A DNA stretch of 64,000 bases, taken from NCBI GenBank assembly GCA_023630585.1, contig CM042540.1, positions 17,638,574-17,702,573 on the forward strand, written 5' to 3'. Below are positions 12,136 through 25,230 of the stretch, in pieces. The position numbers were made by a program, and so were the translations under genes. A model generated the notes under the pieces. It had not been told where the DNA came from and did no database searches. It worked only from the letters and a program-made list of their open reading frames with translations. Position 1 is the stretch's first letter. Each line of letters opens with the position of its first letter. The stretch comes from Cranoglanis bouderius (Eukaryota > Chordata > Actinopteri > Siluriformes > Cranoglanididae).

Positions 12136-15100
12136 TAATTGCATATTATTACAGGTAACAGTAACAGTGTAAACACTCACTCTAACCTCTGCAAGTGACC
12201 TCTGAGCTCTTATCTTTCCATACAAATATAGTGTATAGATCCAGCCCTATCAAGTCCCTTGGTTGGACAATGAAACCAAAATTTTTGTCAATAAATTGGG
12301 GTGTGCTTATATACCTCTAGCTAGAAATAATGCCAAATCAAAGGCATAGGAGCCTATGAACAACTATCAGTGCCATATTGGTGCACACTAAGCACCCTAA
12401 GCCTGCAAAGAAAGACAAACTTAGTGATTCACTCCCTTAATTCAGGCTCCAATTAGTCTTTGCGAGTCATCATCCCCATGAGCTTAGGTAAAGCTGTCGC
12501 AAACTGACAAAGCCTCTTGGCTAGAACTAGTGTCTGCTTTCTCACACGAGTCAAGATCCCTTTATCAACACCTGCAAAGTTTTTATAATCACCACCTCTA
12601 TTTTATTTTAGTTGCAAAATCCTACCTATATGGCATGTCCATAAGTCATATTACATATCCACATGGTATGAAAATGAAAAAGATAGTGAACCCCTTACAA
12701 GAATGCAGGTGTTTACAGTCAAACTGAATAAGGACACAGTTAAGAGTTTATTTTTTAAATCTCTGAGACACTTGGACATCAGTGCCAGCACGGAAAAATA
12801 GCAACAAGTGTTGATGAAACAAGATAGGGAACTGATCGTACCTTCAGTGTCTTAACCATGTCATCTTTCAGTATTACTGCACTCATGGTGTGAAAAGAGG
12901 CATGTTTGTGGAGGCATTATGCAAACAACGCTAGGGCGGTAAGCAGGTAAGGTCAGATAATTCAATGTTTGAATGATAGTGAATGTGCTTCCTGTATTAA
13001 AACTGAGTATTTCTGTGAGTCTAATTTTGTGTTGGTAGCACTGTCTGGAAAAGAAGTGAAAGTCATCATAAAGGAATAGTGTTCTCAGACTTATGATTGC
13101 CCTTCAGGTGATAATGTGGGAGACAGCAACACCTTCCCTAACTGTTTGAGGTCTCAAAGATAGATAAGCAACAACATATAGGTTTCTATAGAGATACTAA
13201 ATTGCATAAAAATTCCCTGATGTATGGTTAATGTGGTCACTATATAATTGAATATGCCTGCTTTGCTTATAAGCAAACTGCTAGTGTGTAAGAGTGACAG
13301 AGTATGTGAGTGTGCGACATATGACTAATCTCCGATCCCTCAGATAAAGAATTACTAAGGCAGGCTCGCCATCCCCAGCCCTCAGGCATAAACACGTAGC
13401 ACACAGCAAATCTCCAAATGACATTTACATTAAAACAATTACAGAATGTGGATGTCTGTTTTGGAGGAAGAAATTGTGCACAGTGTGCTAGAGTGCCAAG
13501 AAAGTAAGGGAATTCTTCACTGGGATAGTAGGTTTCAGGCTTCAGACCCGATGGCACATAGCTGTCTGCCTTGGTAAGATGATGACAAAGGAGATAATTG
13601 TACAAAGACTTTGACATATGTAGACCTACAAAAAACACACACCCTGGATTATTTCTGGCACTTTACACCTTCACCATATAAAGGAGTTATTTTAATATGT
13701 AGTTTAATGTAAAGAATTAAATAAATGCACCATCTCCTTAGAGCTCTATATAGCAGTTTGTTGTTTGTCCAGTAATAAGGCAGACCACTTGGTGAGTACT
13801 CTCATTACAATTGCATTTGGCAAGCCCTGTAGTTGACAAGCCCCAATAACCTACAGGTTCATGTTTTCCATGCTCTAACATGCCTGGTTCAAGTTTAAAG
13901 CACATGACAATTAGCCAAATTATTGTATCCGGTGTGTAAGAACAGGAAACACTACTAAATTGTGAGTGGGAACCACTATCTTGCCAGTATGAGCTCCATA
14001 ATAACAACTGCTACTAAAAACTAAATTGAGTTTTTTAATAGTTATCTAGTCAAACAGATCAATCTGTAACAAATTAAAATATATAGTTTGTTTATTTGCA
14101 TTTTCAGGTTGAGGGCATGCGGTTTGCAATTTTGATGCCATTTCACACCTTATTTACTGCCACCTCTGGAGTCACCCCCCCCATTTGTCTCTTTTGTGTT
14201 TGTCTTCTGTTTTATTGTTCGTTTATCATGGGTTGGGTTTGTGCCCTGGTTGCTGTTAGTGGTGGAACTCCAAGGAAGTTTGAGTGCTGGAATTCCTCTG
14301 GCCTTTATCTTCTAAGCACGGAGTATGTCCGCTGGCCGCGGATTGAGTGCAGCACCTGATCACTTTCGGTGTGCCTGCTGATTTTGTTGTAGAGAGGGAT
14401 GTTTGCTCCTTTGATTATCGATTTGCACCGATTGATACAGTCATTCTGGGTGGTCTCGGGGCTGCTTGACCCCCTGTGCCTCAAGGTGCCTGTTCTTGCT
14501 TTGTGTTGCACTTATGCAGATCTAGAAATCCATGTTGCAGTGTTTGCAGAAGTGCCCAGTGCTAATGCGGCTATGCAGATCAATGAGACTATGACTAGGT
14601 TAGGCCACTGTGGCTTTATCTCAATGACAGTCTTACTGCATAGGCACAATAGTCGTGTTTTCATGAATGTCCATTTATATTACAAATGAGGTCACTTAAT
14701 GACTCATCTCTGTCTCTGGGGAGAGAGGTCAAACTGAACTGCCATGTGCCAATGCTGGTAAGAAAGATAGACAGTGACTCCCAACTGGTGTATACACTGC
14801 TATGATAAAGTGGTAACTTTTGTTGTGAGGTTCTGTGCCCCCCAACTCTAGGGGAACCAAAGTTAAGAGAAGGACCACCTGCCGTCAAGCACCAAGCTCT
14901 GCTATCCTGAGTAATTTGAGTAAATTTTCATGAAAAGCTGAGAGACAGTCCTTTATCGCACCATCTCCCCCAGCCTGACGGCCTCTGGCTCGCCATCTGA
15001 TGCAGCTGGAATGTAGAGATACAGTGAAAGGACTAGAGTCCCAACAATGTCTTTTATAGCTGTATAATCAGAAAGATGGATAAGGAATTCCAAAAATTTA

Positions 15101-15148
15101 AGGTGTTCTTTCAGTCACATTCCAGGGACCCGGATTGCACAAATACGA

Positions 15149-15152
<4 letters not shown>
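12136..15152. other. Non-genic stretch, nothing recognised
   Basis: About 3 kb without a supported exon, RNA gene or clear transposon. The open frames at 13267-13638 (minus) and 14096-14359 (plus) have no recognisable domain, and the sequence around them shows no convincing exon structure. Confidence 0.5.

Positions 15153-15241
<89 letters not shown>
15153..15241. repeat. (TA)n microsatellite
   Basis: About 89 bases of pure TA repeat. Confidence 0.98.
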
Positions 15242-15243
<2 letters not shown>

Positions 15244-15851
15244 TAGTACAAACAAACGAGACAATCATCATTACACATTACTTCATATTATTCAAAGTAA
15301 TATTATTCAGTCCCCACCAGGATAAGGCTTTTCTCTTCTAGAATTAAGCATTAAAGGAAATTAGGTGAGCCTTCTATATCCTAACGGCTGAAATAGTCTG
15401 TATCCACTGAGATAGCAAGCACTCCTATACCACACAGGAGGAAGCAGTGTATGATTAATGCTGGATTAGGTAACATCCTGGGTAAGTATCTAAACCTTTG
15501 TTGATTGAATAATGCATGCTGAATAATGCAAGCTGAAATGAATTAAGAACCAGAGTGTGAGAACGGAAAAGAGTAACTGTTTAATTATTGTTAAATATGA
15601 CAAGACACCATGGGATGTCACCTGCTTAAATCAATTGTATGAATATACAGGACAGGTACTGACAGAGCTATTACACTACGAAGAGACTTAGTGGGGAAAA
15701 ATTAACAAAGGCATCAAACAAATAAATATAACAAAAAAAGTCACTAATCGTTTATCTCCATAACTGGTATAATATCAAATATTACTGACAGGTGACAGGA
15801 TAGTCTACCAGAGATTGATAGAACTCAAATACACTCTGAGAAAACAGCAGA

Positions 15852-15905
15852 CCCCCCCACCCCCCAAACACACATATACACACACACACTCTCTCTCTCT
15901 CTCTC
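15852..15905. repeat. C-rich/(CA)n/(CT)n compound microsatellite
   Basis: C runs followed by CA and then CT repeats. Confidence 0.93.
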
Positions 15906-18168
15906 GGCTTAAGACCACCACATTAGCCTCAATCCCAAATCAATACGTCACTGTGGTCCCTGTGTACTCCTCCCTTGTTTACACTTCAGATTAGTCTCAT
16001 AGCCTGTGCCTGTATTTTTGTGTGTGTACTGGGTGTTTGTGTGTGCGCGCACTGTGTGCATAAGGACAAGAGAGAGCAGAGCTCATTTGTCAAGTGACAG
16101 CATGTGTGAGAGGGGAATCCCTGAGCTTTATTCCTGCCTTAGAGGTAACACCCATGCAGCTATTGGCAGTTAGTATTAGTGGCACCAAATTCTCAACATA
16201 AAGCAATGCCCTTTTCTCTTAATGTCAGCCAGATAAATATTGACTAGTGGTAATTTAAATCATCCATTAGTTTGCACACCGGAGCAGGGCTAACAACCTA
16301 TAGGCGTATGACAGAGACAGTGCAATGGAGGAGGACACAGCCTTGCATGACTTACTATCATTTGTATTCTTTTGTCACAAGGAAAACAATGTGAGCTTGC
16401 AGATGGTAATCAGAGAGAAATAATCATGAAATACTGTGAGGAAAAACTACTATTAATGTCACCTCTTCTTTACAAATTAATGTTGCAATGTGTTGGAAAG
16501 TGTTTTAACTATGCTGTTCTATGTTAAATTTCTAAAAACTATGCCCCACTTGTTTGAGCAAACAGGAGGAAAATTAGGCTCCAACAGATTGCACAGGCCT
16601 AGTCAAGTACTCTCACACATCATTGTGTGTTGACAGGTTGTTGTTGGTTCCCACTTGCTTGTGTTACTACTACTTAGTCTCCTAGGAAACTATGTTGTTC
16701 TAGGCACTCCATTAGTTTTTGCGTGTCTGAAGTGTATGCTTTCCTGCACTTTCTGAACACACAAAAACAGCTTCATAATCTTCCCAACACTTCAAAATGC
16801 GAGATCCCTCCAAAGCTGAACACAATGGCTTTCTGCTTAAAATAAATCTTTTTTCTTTTCAATAGGGCCTATGAGGTAGGCTCAGAGAAAAGATCAGAAA
16901 TAGATCAGACTAACACAAAAGAGAGATTTTTGCCTGTATTTGTATTGCTGATTGCCACCACCTAGACGGAAGTTTGAACAGCTATGCAAAGCTGGTGCTA
17001 GAAGACACTGGGCTCATTTGCAAAAATGGCATTCACTCACCATCACGCAAATGATTGAAAGGGCCTTGGAGGTTGTAAACAAGCAGTCATTTCCATCTGA
17101 TGACAAAGGACCATAAGTGGAGGATTGACGCAGCGAGATGTGTTAGTAAACAGCACCCCCTACCTCCTTAAAGATAAGCTGCATTAATGAAGTAAAAGAG
17201 GTGCAAGTGCTCTGGCCACTGCAGCTCAACGAAGAGAACAGAAAAGAGAGCAATGGGAGAACACTGGTGCTCCAAAAGATGAAGCTAGATTGTATTGGTA
17301 TTGTAACAATCAGCACATGCAACCATATTGCCTGCTTATGGCATAACTGAATAAATAATTGGAAGAACACAACTGAGGAGAAGAAACATAATGGTCACAA
17401 ATGAAAGCCAAACAATAGACAAAGATAATACATCAAAATGAAGCATATCTGATATTAATGGTGAAATGCAGGGCTCTGGGTCATCTTGCCATTCTCAACG
17501 CTTGACACTCTGCTCTACAGGAAGCTATTCTCTGCAACTCTTCTCACCATTGGTGGATAAACAACATAGATCTGACTGTACTGCATAGGGTTAAATGGTT
17601 CACCTGGCCTATGTTGTTGCCATGTACCTCCCACAGTGTTCAGAGTAGGTGCTTCATTCACAGTTGGTTAAGACACCCTTAAAGAACCTTTTGTATCTGT
17701 GTCAATAATTCTGTTTGCCTTGTCATTATTGCCAGATTTAGTGCGTCCACCAAACAAAGCTTTACAGAGATGCTCAGCTCCCTGGCGCTGCAGGATCTAC
17801 AGCATGGCAATTATCGACATGTTCACTCCTCTTGTGGCAATCCATCATCTCCTCAAAACCCTGTTTAACAGCACAACAGCAAACACTGCGAGAGAATCAA
17901 GAGACTGTAAGAGCTAAAATTACTTTGTGATAATTACTGTCACTGAGGGCCTGCTCAAAATTTCAAGAAAGTCCTGATTCTCATGAAGAAATTCTCAACA
18001 AGAGAGATGATTGTTCAGATATCTTGCTGTGAGTTTGTCATGCCGTAACAGATGATGAACTTTTAGGTTGGTATTGAAAAGCATATAATTGTAATATGAT
18101 TATGGAAACGTATTCACACATACAATATTTTTCTCAAAGAGAAGGTAACTTTCGGTGAGAGGTTCACA
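15906..18168. other. Non-genic stretch, nothing recognised
   Basis: Unique-looking sequence of normal complexity. I see no exon supported by homology or splice sites, and no transposon terminus. Confidence 0.5.
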
Positions 18169-18737
18169 TACAGTTCGTATAGAAAAGAATTATCCCACTT
18201 CAAAATAATCACATTTTGTTGCTTTTCAGCCTGAAATGAAGACAGACACAGTTTTTGTTTTATCCAGCTGTATTTACTCAGTGCAACTTATAACATCCAA
18301 GTGAAAGATATAACACCAACATGTCAGAAAAAAAGAAAAAAAAATTAAAAACAGAATCACTGAGTTGGAAAAAGGATCACCCCCTCCTAAAAATGACTTG
18401 TAAACTCAATCAGGTGTAGCTAATCACCTTCTCAATGGCACACAAACTGTGATCAGCTGTGGTCATTTTGATTAGCTCAGCATGAAAAGAGCTTTCCTGG
18501 AGCATTTTTCAGTCCTTGGTAGTGCAACTGAAGCAAACAATCAACTATGGGTGGCAAGGCACTGTCAATAGATCTCCGGGATAAAGTTGTGGACAGGCAC
18601 AAGTCAGGAGATGGATACAAAAAAATTTCAAAGGATTTATCAATGCCTAGAAGCACAGTGAAGTCTATTATTAAGAAGTGGAAGGTACAAAATGTGATTA
18701 TTTTAAAGGGGGGTGATTCTTTTCTATACCCACTGTA
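18169..18737 (+). mobile_element. Short Tc1-like element, left part of a composite
   Basis: Starts TACAGTTCGTATAGAAAAGA and follows the same family as 8650-10241 into the transposase start. It then jumps directly to the last 48 or so bases of the family's right end, finishing CTATACCCACTGTA at 18737. It could be a small deletion derivative, but it is joined without a gap to an inverted family fragment. Confidence 0.88.
18547..18687 (+). pseudogene. Tc1-like transposase N-terminal fragment
   Basis: Encodes MGGKALSIDLRDKVVDRHKS and the rest of the first helix-turn-helix up to SIIKKWKV, then runs into terminal-repeat sequence. No catalytic part is present. Confidence 0.88.
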
Positions 18738-19178
18738 TCGTTTGGTGTTGAGGCCAAATAATTCAATTTTAGTCTCATCTGACCATAACACCTTTTTCCA
18801 TGTGTCCTCAGAATCTTCAAGGTGCGTTTTGGCAAAGCTCAGTCGTGGGTGGCTTTTTTCTTGCAACCCTCCCATATAAGCCACATTTGTGGAGAATTTG
18901 TGATACTGTTGTCACATGCACATAATGACCACACTTATGTCATAAATTCCTGCAACTGCTTCAGAGTTAGCCTTGGTAGCCTCTCTGACCAGTTTGGAGC
19001 GACGTCCTGATCCAGGGAGGGTCTGTGCTGTACCAAATACCTTCTACTTCTTAATAATAGTCTTCACTGTGCTTTTAGGCATTAATAAAGCCTTTGAAAT
19101 TTTTTTGTATCCATCTCCTTACTTGTGCCTGTCCACAACTTTATCCCGCAGATCTTTTGACAGTGCCTTGCCACCCAT
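18738..19178 (-). pseudogene. Tc1-like transposase N-terminal half
   Basis: ATG at 19178 on the minus strand, coding for the DNA-binding region and the start of the catalytic domain. The first catalytic Asp is kept in KKVLWSDETKIELFGLN. The coding sequence is cut at 18738, and stops and frameshifts occur before that. Confidence 0.88.
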
Positions 19179-19561
19179 AGTTGATTGTTTACTTCAGTTG
19201 CACTACAAAATGCTCCAGGAAAGCTCTTTTCATACTGAGCTAATCAAAATGACCACAGCTGATCACACTTGAAAGTCAAATGGGTTGTGTACCATTGAAA
19301 AGGTGATTAGCTACACCTTATTGAGTTTACCAGTCATTTTTAGGAGGGGGGGTGATCCTTTTTCCAACTCAGTGAGTCTGTTATTTTTTTGTTTGTTTTT
19401 TTCTGACATGTTGGTGTTATATCTTTCACTTGGATGTTATAAGTTGCACTGAGTAAATACAGCTGGATAAAACAAAAACTGTATCAGTCTTCATTTCAGG
19501 CTGAAAAGCAACAAAATGTCATTATTTTAAACGGGGGTGATTCTTTTCTATACCCACTGTA
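18738..19561 (-). mobile_element. Inverted 5' half of the same Tc1-like family
   Basis: On the minus strand it begins at the terminal repeat (TACAGTGGGTATAGAAAAGA complement at 19561). It passes through the 5' leader and the transposase start at 19178, and stops abruptly inside the LFGLNTKR block at 18738. The 3' half is absent. Together with 18169-18737 it makes a unit with family termini facing outward at both ends. Confidence 0.9.
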
Positions 19562-19702
19562 CATGTAGCATACCAAAAATGAACCTGTCTTGCTGGCAAT
19601 GAGGTAGCCCTGGCACTAGACAGAGAAACACTTTGACTCTGGAGAATACTGACATCTCCTGGCTGCAAGTACAGAATCTCATGAATCCAAACATTATTTA
19701 TA

Positions 19703-19729
19703 TAAATAAATAAATAAATAAATAAATAA
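19703..19729. repeat. (AAAT)n microsatellite
   Basis: Short tetranucleotide tract. Confidence 0.93.
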
Positions 19730-20884
19730 TGTATAATGATTTACATTCAGAACCAAGGCTTAGAAATTATGAAGCATTAAATCCTAGTAAATGACATGCT
19801 TTATATAATTATAATAACATTATATTATGTTGGATAAAGACGTACGTTTTGGTATCAGGTTTCAACACAAATAAAGGAAGAAGGATGGGATAATATTTAC
19901 ATCACTCCTTACAAATATGCTTACTAACAAAGCTAGGCACAGCACCTTCCTGTCAGATCAAAAAACGATGTTGTGTTGGCTGTGATTGGAAACGAACTGG
20001 GAGAAAGCAAATATGGATCAGCAGAGCAACAGAAAAGCACAATACATCAAAGCAGCACTTTAATGTGACACCTGCTGTGCAGGACTGCAGCTCTTTGTGC
20101 TTGCACTAAGACACACAGAGGCACAAAGGTGCAGCAGTCCCCGGTTTGCTTTTGTGACTGACCGGTGGCTGTTTGCTTTTGAGGTGTTCTCCTGGTTTGT
20201 CAGTGATGCTCCTATTGTCAGGCATCCTACAGGTATTATGCACTGACACGAAGAGGAAGGGAGGGGAGCTGCGGATGCGTGAGTGGGTCTGGATTCCTGC
20301 CAGCTGAGCTTCTCAATGCTGAGAGACACCTGTCCTGACACCTCCCTCTGCTCTTTTACATAGGTAATCCTTTGCTTGGCAGAGAACACAAAGCCCCAGT
20401 GCAGGCCTCCTTTGACGGCCTAAGTGCCTTTCATCCTTTGATAACGCATAATATTTTCAGTTTCTAAGGCATTACCACTTATGGACAAAAGAAGCTAGGC
20501 TCTAGGGTGTTCTGACACCATTTTGTTTTTGGTGTGATCCAGGTGAGAAGCCTGCACAAGTCAAGTTGAGCTTCATTATGGAGCTCTACAGACATGTCAT
20601 AGTTCATATTTTTGGAGCTCCAAAATCACATAACTGGTCATACCCAAACCTCCAATATCACCAAAGATAAAATTCTACTATTTGATCTTATTTCTCCACA
20701 TGAAGACCATGAACCTCTGTTGGACCACCGCCTACCAGTTATTATTTGGTTGATTATTTGGACCATTTCTCATGGTATGTACATGTATGCCACAAAACAT
20801 TAAGCCTTTATCCTCTGAGAGAGGTCCTGCTTCAGGCTGTACGAGCTGTAATTAAAGTTTAATCAAAACTAATACTTGCCATAT
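19730..20884. other. Non-genic stretch, nothing recognised
   Basis: An open frame on the minus strand at 20060-20389 has no domain I know and a Ser/Cys-rich composition typical of chance translation. No other signal. Confidence 0.45.
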
Positions 20885-21110
20885 AGAAAGACAGCCTTTA
20901 TTGTGAAATATACAAGTATAGTACAGTGAAATTATTTTCTCACATATCCCCAGAGACTGTACATCATGGATGACCCCCAACTATATGGGTCATCCACGAT
21001 ATAAAGCCTCTGGAGCAGAGAGGGTTAAGGGCCTTATTTAAGAGCCCAACAGTGGCAGCTTTCTCGTCAGTAGCCCTGAACCTTATCCACTGAGGCACCT
21101 TTTATAGCTG
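20885..21110. mobile_element. Degenerate dispersed repeat, probable
   Basis: The string CTGGAGCAGAGAGGGTTAAG with downstream CAACAGTGGCAGCTT, and TTTATTGTGAAATATACAAG upstream, recalls a repeat found widely in fish genomes. The copy is heavily mutated, and I cannot name its family with certainty or define its ends. Confidence 0.5.
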
Positions 21111-21510
21111 AACCACCAAGACAAACCACTGTAGCAAGAAGCATCACAGTTTGTACAGATATGGAGGAAAATTTTATTTATTTCACAGCAGTGAGTCATT
21201 TACATATTTACTGTGACACTGGGCTAAAATTATTATTTATAAAATTAAAGTGACACGCTAGCAGTGAGACTGCCATAATTTGCTGACGATGATCGCCTTT
21301 ATGTCTTAAATTTAGATATAAAAATAAACTGATGTTGTGAAATGATAGATGAATGATAGCACACAAAACACACAATATATATGTTATATACACAATAAAT
21401 ATGGTCTCATCCCTAATAAGAAAAAAATGAGTACTGATCAAGGGCTTAACACAAATATGTACATGAAAAAAAGATGAGCTATAGTTCATTATACATTATT
21501 TGCTGACTTA

Positions 21511-21567
21511 GAGAGAGAGAGCGAGAGAGAGTGAGTGAGTAAGTGAGTGAGAGGTAGAGAGAGAGAA
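21511..21567. repeat. (GA)n/(GAGT)n microsatellite
   Basis: Imperfect GA and GAGT tract. Confidence 0.93.
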
Positions 21568-22069
21568 TGTGTGTATTCTGTTCTGAGTTGTCTCAGCCTG
21601 CACATTAAGGCAGATGTCTGTCAGCAGGGCTCATTTGCTTAAACAAACTGCAATGGCACTTCACATGTGGCTCCATTCATTAGTGTGGCACTTGAAGCTC
21701 TGCGTGTTTTGACATACCATGCCTCAGCACTTCTAATATTTACATAAGCAGGGACCACCTACAGTCTCGAGGGCATAGGCACCTTTCCTCCCTAGTATTG
21801 CCAAAGCTTTCTATTTTCACTTCCTTCCCTCACTGACTTGCAAGCTGTGACGCATACTCAGGGAAGGGAGGAGTCAGGTTTGTGTAAACCAAAGAGAGAT
21901 TTTCTCTCTTCTACAAACAGAAGCAGTATGCCTGACATGCTGGAATCCGTTCACTCCCACTGCAGCCTATGGTTTACAACAAGGCCAATTAACAGACATT
22001 AAAAGTAGACAGTTTTCACTCTGCTTACTAGTATTCAGTAGTAACCAAGGCAACAAACATTTATTGTTT

Positions 22070-22395
22070 TATGCGGTGGTGCAGTGGGTAGCACTCAGTC
22101 CCCGGTTCAATCCTGAGCTTGGGCTACTGTCTATATGACTGTCTATATGGAGTTTCCAGGGTTGTCAGGTTTCCTCCCAACTCCCAAAAACATGCTGGTA
22201 GGTGGACTGATGACTCTGAATTGCCCATAGGTGTGAATGTGGATGTGGGTGTGAATATGCATGATGCCCTGCAATGGACTGGTCCCATACAGAGTGTATT
22301 CCCACCTCACACCCAGTGATCTCAGGATATGCTCTGGATCTACCCTGACTCTGACCAGGATAAAGTGGTAACGGAAGATGAATCAACAAATGAAT
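22070..22395 (+). mobile_element. Degenerate tRNA-derived SINE (V-SINE/Mermaid type)
   Basis: An RNA polymerase III A-box match, TGGTGCAGTGG at 22077-22087, and a B-box match, GGTTCAATCC at 22104-22113, are followed by the conserved body of this superfamily (ATGGAGTTT, CAGGTTTCCTCC, AACATGCTGGTAGG, TGACTCTGAATTGCC, TGAATGTGGATG, TGGACTGGTCCC). The A-to-B spacing is shorter than normal, so the tRNA head has lost bases. This copy is a fossil and should not be called a tRNA gene. Confidence 0.85.
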
Positions 22396-22550
22396 GAAGA
22401 CATAGAGGAAAGTTTCTTCATATTTTAACCTTTTTAACATTTTGCCCCCATCATGCCTAAGTGTTCTTAAACACATGTCTAGACAAGAAATGTGGGTTAT
22501 AAGAATTTAGCTGCCTCTGTTAAAACGAATACATTACGCTGGAAGGAGAC

Positions 22551-22553
<3 letters not shown>

Positions 22554-22632
<79 letters not shown>
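22554..22632. repeat. (TA)n microsatellite
   Basis: About 79 bases of TA repeat. An ATTT/TTAG-rich low-complexity zone follows at 22700-22790. Confidence 0.98.
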
Positions 22633-22637
<5 letters not shown>

Positions 22638-23384
22638 ACATAAATAAGCCAAACTAAAGGTCAGAATACTCCTTCAATGAGGTCATGTATATGTGAAGTG
22701 CATATTATTTATTAGTTATATATTTATTTATTAGTTTATTTATTTATTTATTAGTTATTTATTAGTTATATAGTTATATATTGTCGATGAATTCTTGGAA
22801 ATAATTGTAAATTCAGACAAATAAAAAGTCAAAAAGTAATACACTGAAAAAGCACAAAGCAGACATAAAAAGCATGCAGATTCTTCTTTTTTCTTATTAT
22901 ACAAAAAAAGAGCAATTGCCTAGGTAAAAAATATGCATCTCCATTACAGTTTAACAAGCTTGTCTGCAAGAACCACTTCTTGATTTATGCTACAGCTCAA
23001 GAAATTCCAGTCTGATACCTGGGGAACAGGAAAGAACACTAGAGGAAGCCAGTTATTTAGCACCTTACATGGGAGGGACTGTTCTTTCTTCCAACAGAAG
23101 CCATAACCAAGGCTTAATGCAGCCAGCAGCCTGCCAAGCAAATAGCTCAGCTAATCCCAGCTACATTCAGAACTGCAATGTGGCAGCAAGAGCAGAGATG
23201 TGAACTGCTGGAACTCTCCATTCAGTGCTCCGAGAAATTAGTAGCACATGTGAGAGACAGTTTTAAAGGAACTTTTATCTCATGGGGAAAGCAAAGCACT
23301 GGTCATGCACTTGGTATAATCACCTTAAAGAAAAAGGTGAAGAGAGTAAAAAGCTAATGCAATACACATACACACATATACTCT

Positions 23385-23630
23385 GGGACAAAAAAAATGA
23401 GTTGCAACCAGCAATAGCAGTGGCTAACACTCCAGGAAGACAATTTTGACATACACAGGGCCATATCTGTGTGAGACTGATTCGATGAGCATGATGGAAG
23501 ACTGGGACACTTTGACTGGCCTGTAAAATCAATGGACCTCAATCCCATATAAAACTTCTTTTTACTTGGAACAGTGGGTTCAAGACAATTGGATGCATGA
23601 TTAATGAATTAACAAGTAATAGGAAAGAAA
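23385..23630 (+). pseudogene. Tc1/mariner-like transposase fossil fragment
   Basis: A conceptual translation shows FDEHDGRLGHFDWPVKSMDL followed by NPI, the usual run-up to the third catalytic residue, then a stop at the expected Glu position. No terminal repeats were found. It is one of the older insertions in the window. Confidence 0.65.
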
Positions 23631-24189
23631 TGGTACACACATGCTGTCTCTTCCACTGACTGAAGTAGATTTAGAGTTATCTAATAGTTATCTACAGTAT
23701 TTTCCATTTCACCTGCTGTTCCATTTTTTTCCAGGCAAGGTAAATACACATCCACATACAGATTTGCTCCTAAGCACTCTACAGTTGTCATCCTTGAACA
23801 CATGAGTGTCAATGAGGAGTTTTGCCAGAACACACAAAGGCACAAAAGGCAGCCTGAGTCTGGTCAAAAACTAGCAATCCGTTTTTATGCTAAAGTATAT
23901 TACCTACTATCAAATTACAAAGTACACAACCTACTAACATTGTACAATACGGCACTAGTATTGGAAGATAGGAAGAATTTTGTCACTTATAAGAGTGCCT
24001 TATTGTGCAGTGCCAACAGGATGTGCATATGGATGAATACAGCATAAAGTCGGATTGGTAATTCTTGGCCAGACTCTGAGGTGTGTGCAGAACACATGAA
24101 CAGTATCAGCAGAGATAGTGTTGTGTACAATGGGTCGGAATATCAGAGTGGCAAAAGGGTGTTATGGCATGTGGTATGGAAATAGGACA

Positions 24190-24554
24190 TACAGTCATGT
24201 GAAAAAATAAGTATACCCCATGGAAATATTTTATTTTATTTTATTTATTTATTTTTTTTAAAAACATATTTGGACAAGCAAATATTTGATGTACTTACTT
24301 ACACCTCACAAGAGTGTACTTACTTTTTCCACAGAAGAATATCACATCTATTGATATTTCTGTTGAATAAATGATTGAAAAAGCTATTTTTCCTAGTGGT
24401 TTTGTTCAGGTATATCAACTTTATTAACAGGCACTGTTTCAAAGATGATCAGATGTTTACTTGTCCAAATATGTATTTAAAAAAAATAAAAAATAAATAA
24501 AATAAAAAAGCCAACAATTTCCATGGGGTGTACTCATTTTTTCACATGACTGTA
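24190..24554. mobile_element. MITE with TACAGTCATGTGAAAAAAT termini
   Basis: The left end TACAGTCATGTGAAAAAATA and the complement of the right end TACAGTCATGTGAAAAAATG open inverted repeats that continue through a CCCCATGGAAAT block. The unit is 365 bases, flanked by TA and without coding capacity. It is typical of a non-autonomous Tc1/mariner derivative; the terminal AT-rich tracts are also inverted. Confidence 0.9.
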
Positions 24555-25230
24555 CATTAAAGTGACGTTGACATATCTGGAGGTGTGTCACAACAGACAG
24601 CTAAACGGGTCTATATACACCGGTCCAAATAAATAGTGACTTGTAGAAGTAACTACAGCTGAAAGCCATTGCTTAATGACTTAAAGTCTCATTGTTGATA
24701 CAAGACAAGCCAGGAAACACTGCAATCATTTAATGAAGGACAGCACAGACCAATTTCTGAACAAACTCTAAAGAGGGAACTGCATGCTCTAAACATTTGG
24801 AGCAGAGTTGCCAGAAAGACACCTTTGTTATCCAAATGAAACAACATGACCTCAATGGACTTCCACACTTCCATTAATTGACTGTAGATTACAGAAAAGT
24901 CAAATTTCATCCAGATTGTGGTCAAGGTGCTTTGCAAACCTGCAGGTGGGTCACTCAAGTTTTCAACTATAGTGAAGTTTGCCTTTTGGTTGAAGTGTCA
25001 ACTACATTAAATCAACAGTGTGTGTCTAAAGAGCAATTCTGGCTGACCACATGCAGACAAATTCATGTAGGTTCAAACCCTCAAAATCCACAGAGTGCAT
25101 GCCAGAGACAAATTTCTGGTCCCCTCAGCATCAAGCCAATGTTGCAACATCTAGAACTTGTTAAGCTTCACTTTTAGCCTGTTGTCACCAATGTAAATAG
25201 GTTTGTGAATGCCACATTGATTCATTAAAT
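24555..25230. other. Non-genic spacer between two transposons
   Basis: I recognise no gene or repeat in these 676 bases. Confidence 0.5.

Noticed and set aside
20060..20389. Minus-strand open frame of 109 codons
   Set aside because: No domain, no splice context and random-looking composition.
22077..22113. A tRNA gene suggested by A- and B-box matches
   Set aside because: The boxes are too close together and the downstream sequence is a SINE body; no cloverleaf is possible.
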